From an uncultured Acetatifactor sp. (lineage in GTDB: Bacteria; Bacillota; Clostridia; Lachnospirales; Lachnospiraceae), in assembly GCA_947581865.1 (NCBI GenBank), contig CANPWA010000004.1, forward strand, positions 62,001-126,000: 64,000 bases of DNA, in the 5' to 3' direction. The position numbers and the translations under genes were made by a program. The notes beneath the pieces were generated by a model. The model was not told the DNA's origin and made no database searches. It saw nothing but the letters and a program-made list of their open reading frames with translations. Below are positions 54,889-62,654 of this stretch, in pieces; the stretch's first letter is position 1, and the number at the start of each line of letters is the position of its first letter.

Positions 54889-55076
54889 TGCGCTCTCCAT
54901 ACTGCCCGCCGCGCCTCGCTCTCTGTCTGCCGCGCGTTCCTGTCCATACTGCCCGCTGCGCCTCACTCTCTGTCTGCCGCGCGTTCCTGTCCATACTGCC
55001 CGCTGCGCCTCACTCTCTGTCTGCCGCGCGTTCCTGTCCATACTGCCCGCTGCGCCTCACTCTCTGTCTGCCGCGC
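54889..55076. repeat. 47-bp GC-rich tandem repeat, four units, between gatC and gatA
   Basis: Units begin at 54889, 54936, 54983 and 55030. The last three are essentially identical; the first differs at its left edge and a few interior bases. The unit length is not a multiple of three and each unit has stops in some frames, so it is not coding. The array lies inside a transcribed operon. Confidence 0.92.
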
Positions 55077-55120
55077 GCCGCTGGGTGAGGGCTGTGTGCT
55101 TTTTTCACACGGCGCCGATG

Positions 55121-55414
55121 TCACTCAAAGGTCTGGGGCACCACGAACATGCCGTCCCTCTCCTCCGGCGCGTTGGCGAGGATCTGCCCGCTGGCATCCC
55201 CGTTGGTCACCTCATCCTCGCGGAACACGTTCTGCACCGGGAACACATGGGACATGGGCTCCACTCCCTTGGTATCCAGCTCTCCCAGCTTGTCGATATA
55301 GTCCAGCATATTCGCCATATCCTTTTTGGCCTGCTCTCTCTCCTCCCCGGAAAGCTCCAGCTTGGCGAGAATGGACACATATTCAATGGTTGCGTCATCG
55401 ATCACATTTGCCAT
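55121..55414 (-). CDS. gatC: Asp-tRNA(Asn)/Glu-tRNA(Gln) amidotransferase subunit C
   Basis: 97 residues. Typical Gat[20 protein letters not shown], then the linker DVTNGD-type ([28 protein letters not shown]). GatC wraps around and links GatA and GatB. ATG 55414 has GAGGAGG six bases before it, so it is preferred to the in-frame TTG five codons upstream, which would overlap aspS. Confidence 0.95.
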   Translation of the reverse strand: MANVIDDATIEYVSILAKLELSGEEREQAKKDMANMLDYIDKLGELDTKGVEPMSHVFPVQNVFREDEVTNGDASGQILANAPEERDGMFVVPQTFE

Positions 55415-55425
55415 ATCCTGCCTCC

Positions 55426-57162
55426 TCAATCCCTCACCTTGATGTGTACTTCGCGCAGCTGCTGTTCGGTCACGTCATTGGGCGCGCCGCACATCAGATC
55501 CTGCGCCGAACCGCTCATGGGGAACGCGATCACCTCACGGATATTCTCCTCGTTTCTGAGAAGCATCAGCATTCTGTCCACCCCGGGAGCCATGCCCGCG
55601 TGAGGGGGAGCCCCGAACTGGAACGCCTGGTACAGCGCCCCGAACTTGTTCTTCAATGTCTCCTTATCATAACCCGCAATCTCAAAAGCTTTCTCCATGA
55701 TCTGCATGTCATGGTTGCGGACCGCCCCGGAGGACAGCTCCACCCCATTGCACACGATGTCGTACTGATAGGCGAGAATCTCCAGAGGATCCATGGTGTT
55801 GAGGGCCTCCAGCCCGCCCTGGGGCATGGAGAAGGGATTGTGGGTAAACCCGATCTGCTTCGTCTCGGCATCCCGCTCATACATCGGGAAATCGTTCACA
55901 TAGCAGAAGCGGTACGCCTGTTTCTCCGTCAGTCCCAGCTTGTCGCCCAGCTCGTTTCTGATCTGTCCGGCATAGTAATTGGCCCGCTCCTCCTTATCCG
56001 CGATAAAGAAGATGGTGTCTCCCGCCTCCAGCTGCGCCTGCTTTCTGAGCACGGGTTTCAACTCATCGGGAATGAATTTGTCGATGGGTCCCTTGTAGGA
56101 GAGATCCCCGTCCACTTCCAGATAACCCAGACCGCCCATGCCCATGTCGGTGGCAAACTTCAACAGCTTCTCGTGAAAACCCTTGGACATGTCCGCATGG
56201 ACTTTGATGGCGCGCACCGTCCTTCCCACGAAGGGCTTGAAGGTGCATTTCTGGAAAAATTCCGTCACATCCAGGATGCGCAGGGGATTTCTCAGATCCG
56301 GCTTGTCGGTGCCAAACTCCAGCATCGCCTGTCTGTAACTGATGACCGGATAGGGCGCCTTCGTCACCTCATAGCCCTCGGGGGCAAATTTCTCAAAAGC
56401 AGCGGACAGCACTTCCTCTCCCACCCGGAACACGTCCTCCTGGGTGGCGAAGCTCATCTCAAAATCCAGCTGATAAAACTCGCCGGGGGAGCGGTCTGCC
56501 CTGGCGTCCTCATCCCGAAAACAGGGAGCGATCTGAAAATACTTGTCAAACCCCGACGCCATCAAAAGCTGTTTGTACTGCTGCGGCGCCTGGGGCAGGG
56601 CATAAAATTTGCCTTTATATTTCCTGGAGGGCACGATATAATCCCTCGCTCCCTCCGGGGAGGACGCGCAGAGGATGGGCGTCTGGATCTCCAAAAATCC
56701 CATCTCTGTCATTTTCTGACGCAAGAAAGCGATCACCCGGGAGCGGAAAATGATATTCTCTTTTACCTTTGCGTTGCGCAGATCCAGATAGCGGTAGCGA
56801 AGACGCACCTCCTCACGGGTCTCCCGGGAGGTCATGATCTCAAAGGGAAGCTGCTGGTATACCCTGCCCAGCACTTCCACGGACTTTGCCTCCAGCTCAA
56901 TGGTCCCGGTGGGAATCCTGGGATTGTAGGTCTCCTCATCCCGCTTCTCCACCAGCCCGATGACAGAGATGCACATTTCCCGGGAAAGCCCCTTCAGAAG
57001 CTCGGTATTGCGCATCACCACCTGCAAAACTCCGTACATATCCCTCAGATCAACAAACGACACCCCGCCGTGGTCTCTGATGTTTTCCACCCAGCCTGCC
57101 ACCTGCAGCGTCTGTCCGATGTGTTCTTCCCCGATCTCCTTCATAGTCAAATCCCTGTACAT
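55426..57162 (-). CDS. aspS: Aspartyl-tRNA synthetase, probably non-discriminating
   Basis: 578 residues, bacterial type. OB-fold anticodon domain (1-100) with [17 protein letters not shown]; class II motif 2 [10 protein letters not shown] and motif 3 [12 protein letters not shown] insertion in between. His31 in RDHGG matches, by my memory of P. aeruginosa AspRS, the residue linked to relaxed anticodon recognition; E. coli has Leu there. This supports charging of both tRNA-Asp and tRNA-Asn. GGGAGGA precedes the ATG. First gene of the operon with gatC, gatA and gatB, under a T-box leader. Confidence 0.95.
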   Translation of the reverse strand: MYRDLTMKEIGEEHIGQTLQVAGWVENIRDHGGVSFVDLRDMYGVLQVVMRNTELLKGLSREMCISVIGLVEKRDEETYNPRIPTGTIELEAKSVEVLGRVYQQLPFEIMTSRETREEVRLRYRYLDLRNAKVKENIIFRSRVIAFLRQKMTEMGFLEIQTPILCASSPEGARDYIVPSRKYKGKFYALPQAPQQYKQLLMASGFDKYFQIAPCFRDEDARADRSPGEFYQLDFEMSFATQEDVFRVGEEVLSAAFEKFAPEGYEVTKAPYPVISYRQAMLEFGTDKPDLRNPLRILDVTEFFQKCTFKPFVGRTVRAIKVHADMSKGFHEKLLKFATDMGMGGLGYLEVDGDLSYKGPIDKFIPDELKPVLRKQAQLEAGDTIFFIADKEERANYYAGQIRNELGDKLGLTEKQAYRFCYVNDFPMYERDAETKQIGFTHNPFSMPQGGLEALNTMDPLEILAYQYDIVCNGVELSSGAVRNHDMQIMEKAFEIAGYDKETLKNKFGALYQAFQFGAPPHAGMAPGVDRMLMLLRNEENIREVIAFPMSGSAQDLMCGAPNDVTEQQLREVHIKVRD

Positions 57163-57226
57163 ATTCTGTCCTCCCTTTTTGACGGTTTCATTTTTATATC
57201 TACTATATCTATCGCATTGTACACAT

Positions 57227-57488
57227 AAAAAGCCCCGAGATGTTTACACACCCCGGGACGGATTATTAAACGATCCGCGGTACCACCCGCATTGGTGAAC
57301 GCCTTTGTCCACCCACTTTTCCACTTAACGCATGGGACGTGCTGACCTGGTGCGGACCTGCCATCCGCAGTTTAGACAGCCTGCTCCGGAGTGTTCCCTT
57401 TACCGTTCCCACAAACGGCGCTCTCAGTCAGTGACGCCGTATTCCTGTCGTGTTCCCCGGCAAGAGTCTCTTTCATCGCATTTCTACT
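57227..57488 (-). promoter_or_regulatory. T-box riboswitch with Asn (AAC) specifier in front of aspS-gatCAB
   Basis: The T-box core GGGTGGTACCGCGG is at 57290-57277 (minus strand). Stem I can be aligned with the B. subtilis glyQS leader: the 5' strand AAAGAG-ACTC-TTGCCG pairs with CGGTAA and CTC on the 3' side, leaving the specifier loop AGGGAACA. The triplet before the loop-closing A is AAC (57395-57393), the Asn codon. The distal hairpin CGGCG/CGCCG lies between. The terminator is a 10-bp stem CCCGGGGTGT/ACATCTCGGG (57257-57234) with loop GTAA and a T run at 57231-57227. Uncharged tRNA-Asn should favour read-through. Confidence 0.85.
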
Positions 57489-57494
57489 TTACAT

Positions 57495-57522
57495 ATTATA
57501 CCCATATTTACAAAATAGTCAA
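57495..57522 (-). promoter_or_regulatory. Promoter of the T-box-aspS-gatCAB operon
   Basis: Minus-strand TTGACT (57522-57517), 16-base spacer, TATAAT (57500-57495). Confidence 0.75.
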
Positions 57523-57555
57523 GGAAATTATATTTTATTCTTAAATTTAGTCATC

Positions 57556-58782
57556 TCAGATCATTTCGTGGAGCCCCTTGATCCTGTCCACAGCCTCCAC
57601 CGTGTTCTCATAACTTCCAAACGCGGTCAGTCTGAAGTATGTCTCGCCGCTGGGACCGAAACCGGAACCGGGCGTGCCCACCACGTTCACCTTCTCCAGC
57701 AGATAGTCAAAAAATTCCCAGCTGGTCATGCCTTTCGGCGCCTTCAGCCAGATGTAGGGCGCATTCACACCGCCGGAGACCGTATAGCCTGCCTCCTTCA
57801 GCCCGTTCAGGATATAGGAGGCATTTTTCATATAATATGCCACCTGTTCCCTGATCTGCGCCTTTCCCGCGTCGGAATACACTGCCTCGCCCGCACGCTG
57901 CACGATGTAGGGCGCGCCGTTATATTTTGTGCCGTGGCGTCTCGCCCAGAGAGAATGCAGAGCCACGTCACCGCATTTTAACTCTTTAGGAACCACCGTG
58001 AAGCCCAGGCGCACTCCGGTAAAGCCTGCATTTTTGGAGAAGGAGCGCAGCTCGATGGCGCAGGTTCTCGCTCCCTCGCACTCGTAGATGCTGTGGGGCA
58101 CATCCTTCTCGGAGATATAGGCTTCATAAGCCGCGTCATAGATGATCACCGCTCCAACCTTATTGGCATAATCCACCCACTCCTGAAGCTGCGCCTTATT
58201 GATCGTGGCGCCTGTGGGATTGTTGGGAAAGCAAAGATAGATCAGATCCGGTGTCTGCTTGGGAAGCTGGGGCGCAAATCCGTTCTCCGCAGTGCAGGGC
58301 ATATAGATCACATCGGACCAGGTCTCGCTCGCCTTGTCATAGCTGCCGGTCCTTCCCGCCATCACATTGGAGTCCACATACACGGGATATACCGGATCAC
58401 ACACAGCGATCTTATTGTCCAGGCTGAAGATCTCCTGGATATTGCCGGAATCACATTTCGCCCCGTCGGAGATAAAAATCTCGTCCGCGCTGATGTCGCA
58501 TCCCCGGGCTTTATAATCGTTGTCCGCAATGGCATTTCTCAAAAACTCATAGCCCAGATCCGGAGCATAACCGCGGAAGGTCTCCGCCTTTCCCATCTCG
58601 TCCACCGCCTTGTGCAGCGCCTCAATGATCACGGGCGCAAGGGGCTGGGTCACATCGCCGATGCCCAGACGGATGATCTTCTTATCCGGATTTGCCGCCG
58701 CATAGGCGTTCACTTTCTTTCCGATGGTGGAAAAAAGATAACTTCCGGGAAGCTTTAAATAATTGTCGTTTAACTGAAACAT
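57556..58782 (-). CDS. dapL: LL-diaminopimelate aminotransferase
   Basis: 408 residues, normal for DapL. Starts [19 protein letters not shown], has [25 protein letters not shown], and the PLP Lys in [14 protein letters not shown]. It makes LL-diaminopimelate directly from tetrahydrodipicolinate, bypassing the succinylase and acetylase routes. It follows dapF across a short repeat-filled gap and is probably cotranscribed with it. CGGAGG precedes the ATG. Confidence 0.97.
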   Translation of the reverse strand: MFQLNDNYLKLPGSYLFSTIGKKVNAYAAANPDKKIIRLGIGDVTQPLAPVIIEALHKAVDEMGKAETFRGYAPDLGYEFLRNAIADNDYKARGCDISADEIFISDGAKCDSGNIQEIFSLDNKIAVCDPVYPVYVDSNVMAGRTGSYDKASETWSDVIYMPCTAENGFAPQLPKQTPDLIYLCFPNNPTGATINKAQLQEWVDYANKVGAVIIYDAAYEAYISEKDVPHSIYECEGARTCAIELRSFSKNAGFTGVRLGFTVVPKELKCGDVALHSLWARRHGTKYNGAPYIVQRAGEAVYSDAGKAQIREQVAYYMKNASYILNGLKEAGYTVSGGVNAPYIWLKAPKGMTSWEFFDYLLEKVNVVGTPGSGFGPSGETYFRLTAFGSYENTVEAVDRIKGLHEMI

Positions 58783-58801
58783 ATCGTACCTCCGTTTTCT
58801 T

Positions 58802-58874
58802 TTATTTTCTTTTATGTGTTTATTTTCTTTATATTTATTTATCTTCTTTTATTTGTTTATCTTCTTTTATTTGT
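58802..58874 (-). repeat. 18-bp AT-rich tandem repeat filling the dapF-dapL gap
   Basis: Minus-strand unit ACAAATAAAAGAAGATAA occurs twice without change (58874-58857 and 58856-58839), then twice in diverged form (58838-58820 and 58819-58802). The dapF stop codon TAA is part of the first unit. Almost purely A-rich, so it should be unstructured RNA. Confidence 0.85.
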
Positions 58875-59757
58875 TTTCCTGTTTTGCTGTTTTCGCGATC
58901 GTCTCTGATATCTCACCCTCAAACACCGTGGTGGCAGGTCCGGTCATATAGACCAGATCTTTTTCCCTGTCCCACTCGATATCCAGCTCGCCGCCAAGCA
59001 GTCTGACCGTGATCTTATCTTCTGTCAGACCGCCCAATATACACGCCACGGCAGTGGCGCAGCACCCGGTACCGCAGGCGAGGGTTTCCCCCGCGCCTCT
59101 CTCCCACACCCGCATAAATACGGTCTGTCTGTCCAGCACCTCCACAAATTCCGTGTTGGTGCGTCTGGGAAATCTCTCATGATTCTCAAAGGCAGGGCCG
59201 ATCTGTTCTATTTGCAGATGTTCCACATCCTCCATAAATACCACCGCGTGGGGATTGCCCATGGATACACAGGTCATGCGGTACTCCGTGCCATTCACCT
59301 GTATGGGCACATCCACCGCCTGCTCCCCTTCGGCAAGCACCGGGATCTGTTCCGGGCACAGGATAGGGCTGCCCATATTCACCCGCACCTTTGATACGCT
59401 TCCCCGTTTCGTGTTCGTCTTTCCCTCCACGGTCAGATCCAGATATTTTATCTTTCCGGCGCTTATGACGCTGATCTGCTCCGCATCCGTCAGCCCCTTG
59501 TCATACACAAACTTTGCCACACAGCGGATGCCGTTTCCGCACATCTCCGCCCGGGTGCCGTCCGCGTTGTACATTTCCATCTCAAAATCCGCATCCTGCG
59601 AGGGATTGATAAAGATCACCCCGTCCCCTCCGATGCCAAAATGTCTGTCACTCAGTCTCCTGACCAGTTCAGGCTTCTCTTCGGCAGACAGCTTTTCTGC
59701 AAACCCGTTGACATAGATGTAATCATTGCCACAGCCATGCATTTTGGTAAATTTCAT
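58867..59757 (-). CDS. dapF: Diaminopimelate epimerase
   Basis: 296 residues. The two active-site Cys are visible: GTRAEMCGNGIRC and ETLACGTGCCATAVA. Also MHGCGNDYIYVN at the N-terminus. It converts LL- to meso-diaminopimelate for peptidoglycan and lysine, and is paired with dapL downstream. GGGAGA precedes the ATG. Confidence 0.97.
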   Translation of the reverse strand: MKFTKMHGCGNDYIYVNGFAEKLSAEEKPELVRRLSDRHFGIGGDGVIFINPSQDADFEMEMYNADGTRAEMCGNGIRCVAKFVYDKGLTDAEQISVISAGKIKYLDLTVEGKTNTKRGSVSKVRVNMGSPILCPEQIPVLAEGEQAVDVPIQVNGTEYRMTCVSMGNPHAVVFMEDVEHLQIEQIGPAFENHERFPRRTNTEFVEVLDRQTVFMRVWERGAGETLACGTGCCATAVACILGGLTEDKITVRLLGGELDIEWDREKDLVYMTGPATTVFEGEISETIAKTAKQENK

Positions 59758-59802
59758 ACCGTCGTCTCCCTTTTTGATATAATTTATTTTGCGCGACTTG
59801 TC

Positions 59803-60351
59803 TCATGCGTTCATCATGGTCAGCACCATCTGCGCCGTCTCCACCAGATTGGTGCCGCTGTCCATGCTGCATTTCTGCAGATAACGATGTGCCTCTTCCT
59901 CATCCATATGATTTCGTGTCATCAGAATTTCCTTCGCCTGCCCGATGAGAGCCTCCTCCTCGGCGCTTCTGGTCCTCGGCTGCTGCCGTTGTTTCCTTCT
60001 CCGACGCAGAATGCTGTCTGTCAGCATATTCACCGTATTGACCAGGTCGTTCACCTTAAGCGGCATTGACAGGCAGACGATATCATTTCCATAGCACTCG
60101 TTGATGACCTGCTGCGACGCCATAAGAAGCATTTCAAAACCATAGGGCAGACATTCATGCAGCTGGTCATACATCATATCCACCAGCTTGTAGCTGCAAA
60201 TGATAATACCGTCATGCAGACCGTCAGCCTGACTGATCGCCTGCGCCCCGGTAGTACACACACCCGTTACCTGAAAACCGCTCCGCACCAAAACATTTTT
60301 GATGCCCTTCGCGTCTTCCAGTCTGGGAAGCACTACAATAATATTCGTCAA
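59803..60351 (-). CDS. ANTAR-domain RNA-binding antiterminator with a receiver-like domain
   Basis: 182 residues. Residues 1-115 have a receiver-like fold but lack the usual Asp phosphorylation pocket: the position after the third strand reads IIICSYKLVD. Residues 125-182 are an ANTAR domain (EEEALIGQAKEILMTRNHMDEEEAHRYLQKCSMD). ANTAR proteins bind paired RNA hairpins and stop terminators from forming. It lies 36 bases after glnA, the same arrangement as the clostridial glnA-nitR pair, and the glnA leader holds a terminator that could be its target. Confidence 0.9.
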   Translation of the reverse strand: MTNIIVVLPRLEDAKGIKNVLVRSGFQVTGVCTTGAQAISQADGLHDGIIICSYKLVDMMYDQLHECLPYGFEMLLMASQQVINECYGNDIVCLSMPLKVNDLVNTVNMLTDSILRRRRKQRQQPRTRSAEEEALIGQAKEILMTRNHMDEEEAHRYLQKCSMDSGTNLVETAQMVLTMMNA

Positions 60352-60387
60352 ATGCCCACCTCCTTTATTCTTTTATAGAAGGTGATA

Positions 60388-61719
60388 CTAATATCTGTAC
60401 AAATATTCCTGAATTTCCCACTGGGAGACCTGGGGATGATATCTGTTCCACTCATCCCACTTGGCGGCAATATATTTTTCGGAGATATGTTTTCCTAAAA
60501 CCCCGCGGATAAATTCATCCTTCTCCAGCTCCTCCACCGCAGCCATCAGGCTGTAGGGGAGATTCTCTATTCCCGCTCTCTCCCGCTCCTCCTGTGTCAT
60601 GGCAAAAATATTTTCATTGATAGCGGCAGGCGGTTCAAGCTGATTGGCAATCCCGTCCAGCCCCGCCATCAGACATACTGCCAGCGTCAGGTACGGATTG
60701 GATGCCCCATCGGGGCTTCTCAGCTCAATCCGCGTTCCCTCTCCCTTTACATTGGGAATCCGGATCAGAGGGCTTCTGTTGGTTGCGCTCCAGGCAATGT
60801 GAACCGGCGCCTCAAAACCCGGGATCAGACGTTTGTAGGAGTTGACCAATGGATTCGTGATCGCCGCCATTCCCTTGATATGTCTGAGCAGACCGCCGAT
60901 AAACCAGTATGCCTCCCTGCTCAGCCCCATTTTGTCATTCTCATCGGAAAAAACATTTTTTCCGTCTCTGTGAAGGGACATATTGATGTGCATGCCGGAA
61001 CCGTTCACATCCATCTTGGGCTTGGGCATGAAGGTGGCGTGCAGCCCATGGCGTCTTGCGAGGGTGCGCACTGCCAGTTTGAAGGTCATAATATTATCCG
61101 CCGTCTGCAGAGCCTCGTCATAGCGGAAATCGATCTCGTGCTGGGCGGGAGACATCTCATGATGGGACGCCTCCACCACCAGCCCCATATCCTCCAGATT
61201 CATGACAATATCACGCCTTGCGTTCTCTCCGAAATCCAGGGGACCAATGTCAAAAAAACCCGCCTGTTCATTGCTCTCCGTGGTGGGCATAGTATTTTCA
61301 TCGGTGTTAAACAGGAAAAATTCACACTCAGGCCCTACTTTAAACGTATAACCCATTTCCGATGCCTTGCCGATCGCACGCTTTAACACATATCTCGGGT
61401 CCCCCTCGAAGGGTTCGCCTCCCGGACGGTGTACATCACAGATCATCCTCGCCACCTTTCCCTGCTGGGGTCTCCAGGGAAAAATCGCAAACGTAGAATA
61501 ATCGGGATACAGATACATATCCGACTCCTCGATACGCACAAAACCGTCGATAGCCGAACCGTCAAACATACACTGATTGTCCAGCGCATGTTCCAGCTGG
61601 CTTGCGGTGACGGCAACATTCTTGAAGTTGCCGAACATATCCGTAAACTGAAGACGTATGAACTCCACGTCCTCTTCCTCCACCAGGCGGATGATGTCTT
61701 CTCTGGTATAATGCTTCAT
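60388..61719 (-). CDS. glnA: Type I glutamine synthetase (GSI-alpha)
   Basis: 443 residues. FLRLQFTDMFG-like N-terminus, catalytic blocks VGPECEFFLF, MSPAQHEIDFRYDEAL, KPKMDVNGSGMHINMS, and LRSPDGASNPYLTLA. The length and the absence of the long GSI-beta insert and adenylylation loop place it with GSI-alpha enzymes of Gram-positive bacteria, controlled by feedback and by RNA or protein regulators rather than by adenylylation. GGAGG precedes the ATG. Its leader is 177 bases and contains a strong terminator near the start of transcription. Confidence 0.97.
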   Translation of the reverse strand: MKHYTREDIIRLVEEEDVEFIRLQFTDMFGNFKNVAVTASQLEHALDNQCMFDGSAIDGFVRIEESDMYLYPDYSTFAIFPWRPQQGKVARMICDVHRPGGEPFEGDPRYVLKRAIGKASEMGYTFKVGPECEFFLFNTDENTMPTTESNEQAGFFDIGPLDFGENARRDIVMNLEDMGLVVEASHHEMSPAQHEIDFRYDEALQTADNIMTFKLAVRTLARRHGLHATFMPKPKMDVNGSGMHINMSLHRDGKNVFSDENDKMGLSREAYWFIGGLLRHIKGMAAITNPLVNSYKRLIPGFEAPVHIAWSATNRSPLIRIPNVKGEGTRIELRSPDGASNPYLTLAVCLMAGLDGIANQLEPPAAINENIFAMTQEERERAGIENLPYSLMAAVEELEKDEFIRGVLGKHISEKYIAAKWDEWNRYHPQVSQWEIQEYLYRY

Positions 61720-61847
61720 GTCTGACCTCCGTGCTGCGTCTGTATTTTAGGAGCAGCAAATGGCTGCAGGGGTGGCAGAAGGATGCGCAGCAATCCTTTT
61801 GCGCAAAACCGGTTGGCGAAAAAAATTTCCCGGTCAGTACCTTTTTG

Positions 61848-61887
61848 AAAAAAGGGCACTCTTACCCTTCCCTGTAAGAACGCCCTT
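61848..61887 (-). terminator. Leader terminator of glnA, candidate ANTAR target
   Basis: Minus-strand AAGGGCGTTCTTAC and GTAAGAGTGCCCTT pair along almost their whole length (61887-61852), with loop AGGGAAGG and a T run (61853-61848). Because the upstream neighbour at 62030 is on the other strand, this can only act on the glnA transcript. The loop begins with A and has G at position 4 but is eight bases as folded, not the hexaloop typical of ANTAR sites. Confidence 0.8.
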
Positions 61888-61902
61888 GTTCTATCATTCA
61901 TC

Positions 61903-61932
61903 ATAATACCAACTGATATATGGAATTGTCAA
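61903..61932 (-). promoter_or_regulatory. Promoter of glnA
   Basis: Minus-strand TTGACA (61932-61927), 18-base spacer, TATTAT (61908-61903). Predicted start near 61896, only about nine bases before the leader terminator. Confidence 0.7.
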
Positions 61933-62029
61933 GTTTGGACAGACTATTTCACATCCGCTTGCATATTCCCCACGACCGGTTCATATCCTTTACAAAGAGA
62001 AACGCCCGAAAGGGTCAGGGAGTATATGG

Positions 62030-62527
62030 ATGAGCGCAAAAACTAAAATTGTGGTACTTCATATGAAGGAATTGATCTATACAGGTGTATTTGCAGTACT
62101 GGGGATTCTGCTTGTCGCCATGTTGATCATCATGTTCATGCCCAAGGACAAGGATACCGTGCCTGAAAATCCGGAAGTGCCGCCACAGACAGAAAACCCG
62201 GACGAAACCCCTGCCACATCAGCCAATTACATACCCGGTATCTACACCACGGAGCTCGTGCTGGGCGGTCAGACAATCGATGTGGAAGTCATCGTAAGCC
62301 AGGAGGCGATCTCCTCCATCCGTCTGGTCAATTTAAGCGAATCTGTCACCACGATGTACCCGCTGCTTGAGCCGACGCTGGAATCCATCTGCAATCAGGT
62401 TTATGAGACGCAGTCATTGGAAAACATAACCTATACCTCCGACAGCAAATATACTTCCCTTGTGCTGTTGGAAGCGATCCGCAATTCCCTCTCCAAGGCT
62501 CAGCCCACGGAGGAAGGAACCAAATAG
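62030..62527 (+). CDS. Membrane-anchored FMN-binding-like protein lacking the flavinylation motif
   Basis: 165 residues. One helix at about 15-36, a Pro/Glu-rich linker (40-62), then a domain with the outline of PF04205: YIPGIYTTELVLGGQTIDVEVIV and near the end YTSDSKYTSLVLLEAI, where true family members have SGATxTS. The Thr that carries FMN is replaced (SDSK), so covalent flavin binding is unlikely. GGGAG precedes the ATG. Single gene, divergent from glnA. Confidence 0.65.
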   Translation: MSAKTKIVVLHMKELIYTGVFAVLGILLVAMLIIMFMPKDKDTVPENPEVPPQTENPDETPATSANYIPGIYTTELVLGGQTIDVEVIVSQEAISSIRLVNLSESVTTMYPLLEPTLESICNQVYETQSLENITYTSDSKYTSLVLLEAIRNSLSKAQPTEEGTK

Positions 62528-62560
62528 CCTGCAAAAACAGCCCGCCAAAGGATAAAAATG

Positions 62561-62623
62561 ATATGCTCCCTTCCGGACAGACAAGTGAAACGATAAAACC
62601 CTGTCACTTAGGAGGGAGCATAT
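62561..62623. terminator. Bidirectional terminator or inverted-repeat element between convergent genes
   Basis: Outer arms ATATGCTCCCT (62561-62571) and AGGGAGCATAT (62613-62623) are perfectly complementary; inside, AAGTGA and TCACTT form a second stem. A-rich or T-rich sequence lies on both outer sides, fitting termination in either direction. A small mobile repeat is a less likely reading. Confidence 0.65.
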
Positions 62624-62654
62624 TAAAATAGTTGTATCCGGCGCGACAGCCCTT

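Noticed and set aside
54889..55076. CRISPR-like array
   Set aside because: Units are directly adjacent with no unique spacers and no cas genes nearby; it is a simple tandem repeat.
54739..57228. Open frame of 829 codons on the plus strand opposite aspS, gatC and the 47-bp repeat
   Set aside because: It runs antisense through two clear genes and a non-coding repeat, and its sequence matches nothing.
62561..62623. Miniature inverted-repeat transposable element
   Set aside because: It is the only copy in the window and sits exactly between convergent stop codons, where a bidirectional terminator is the simpler reading.
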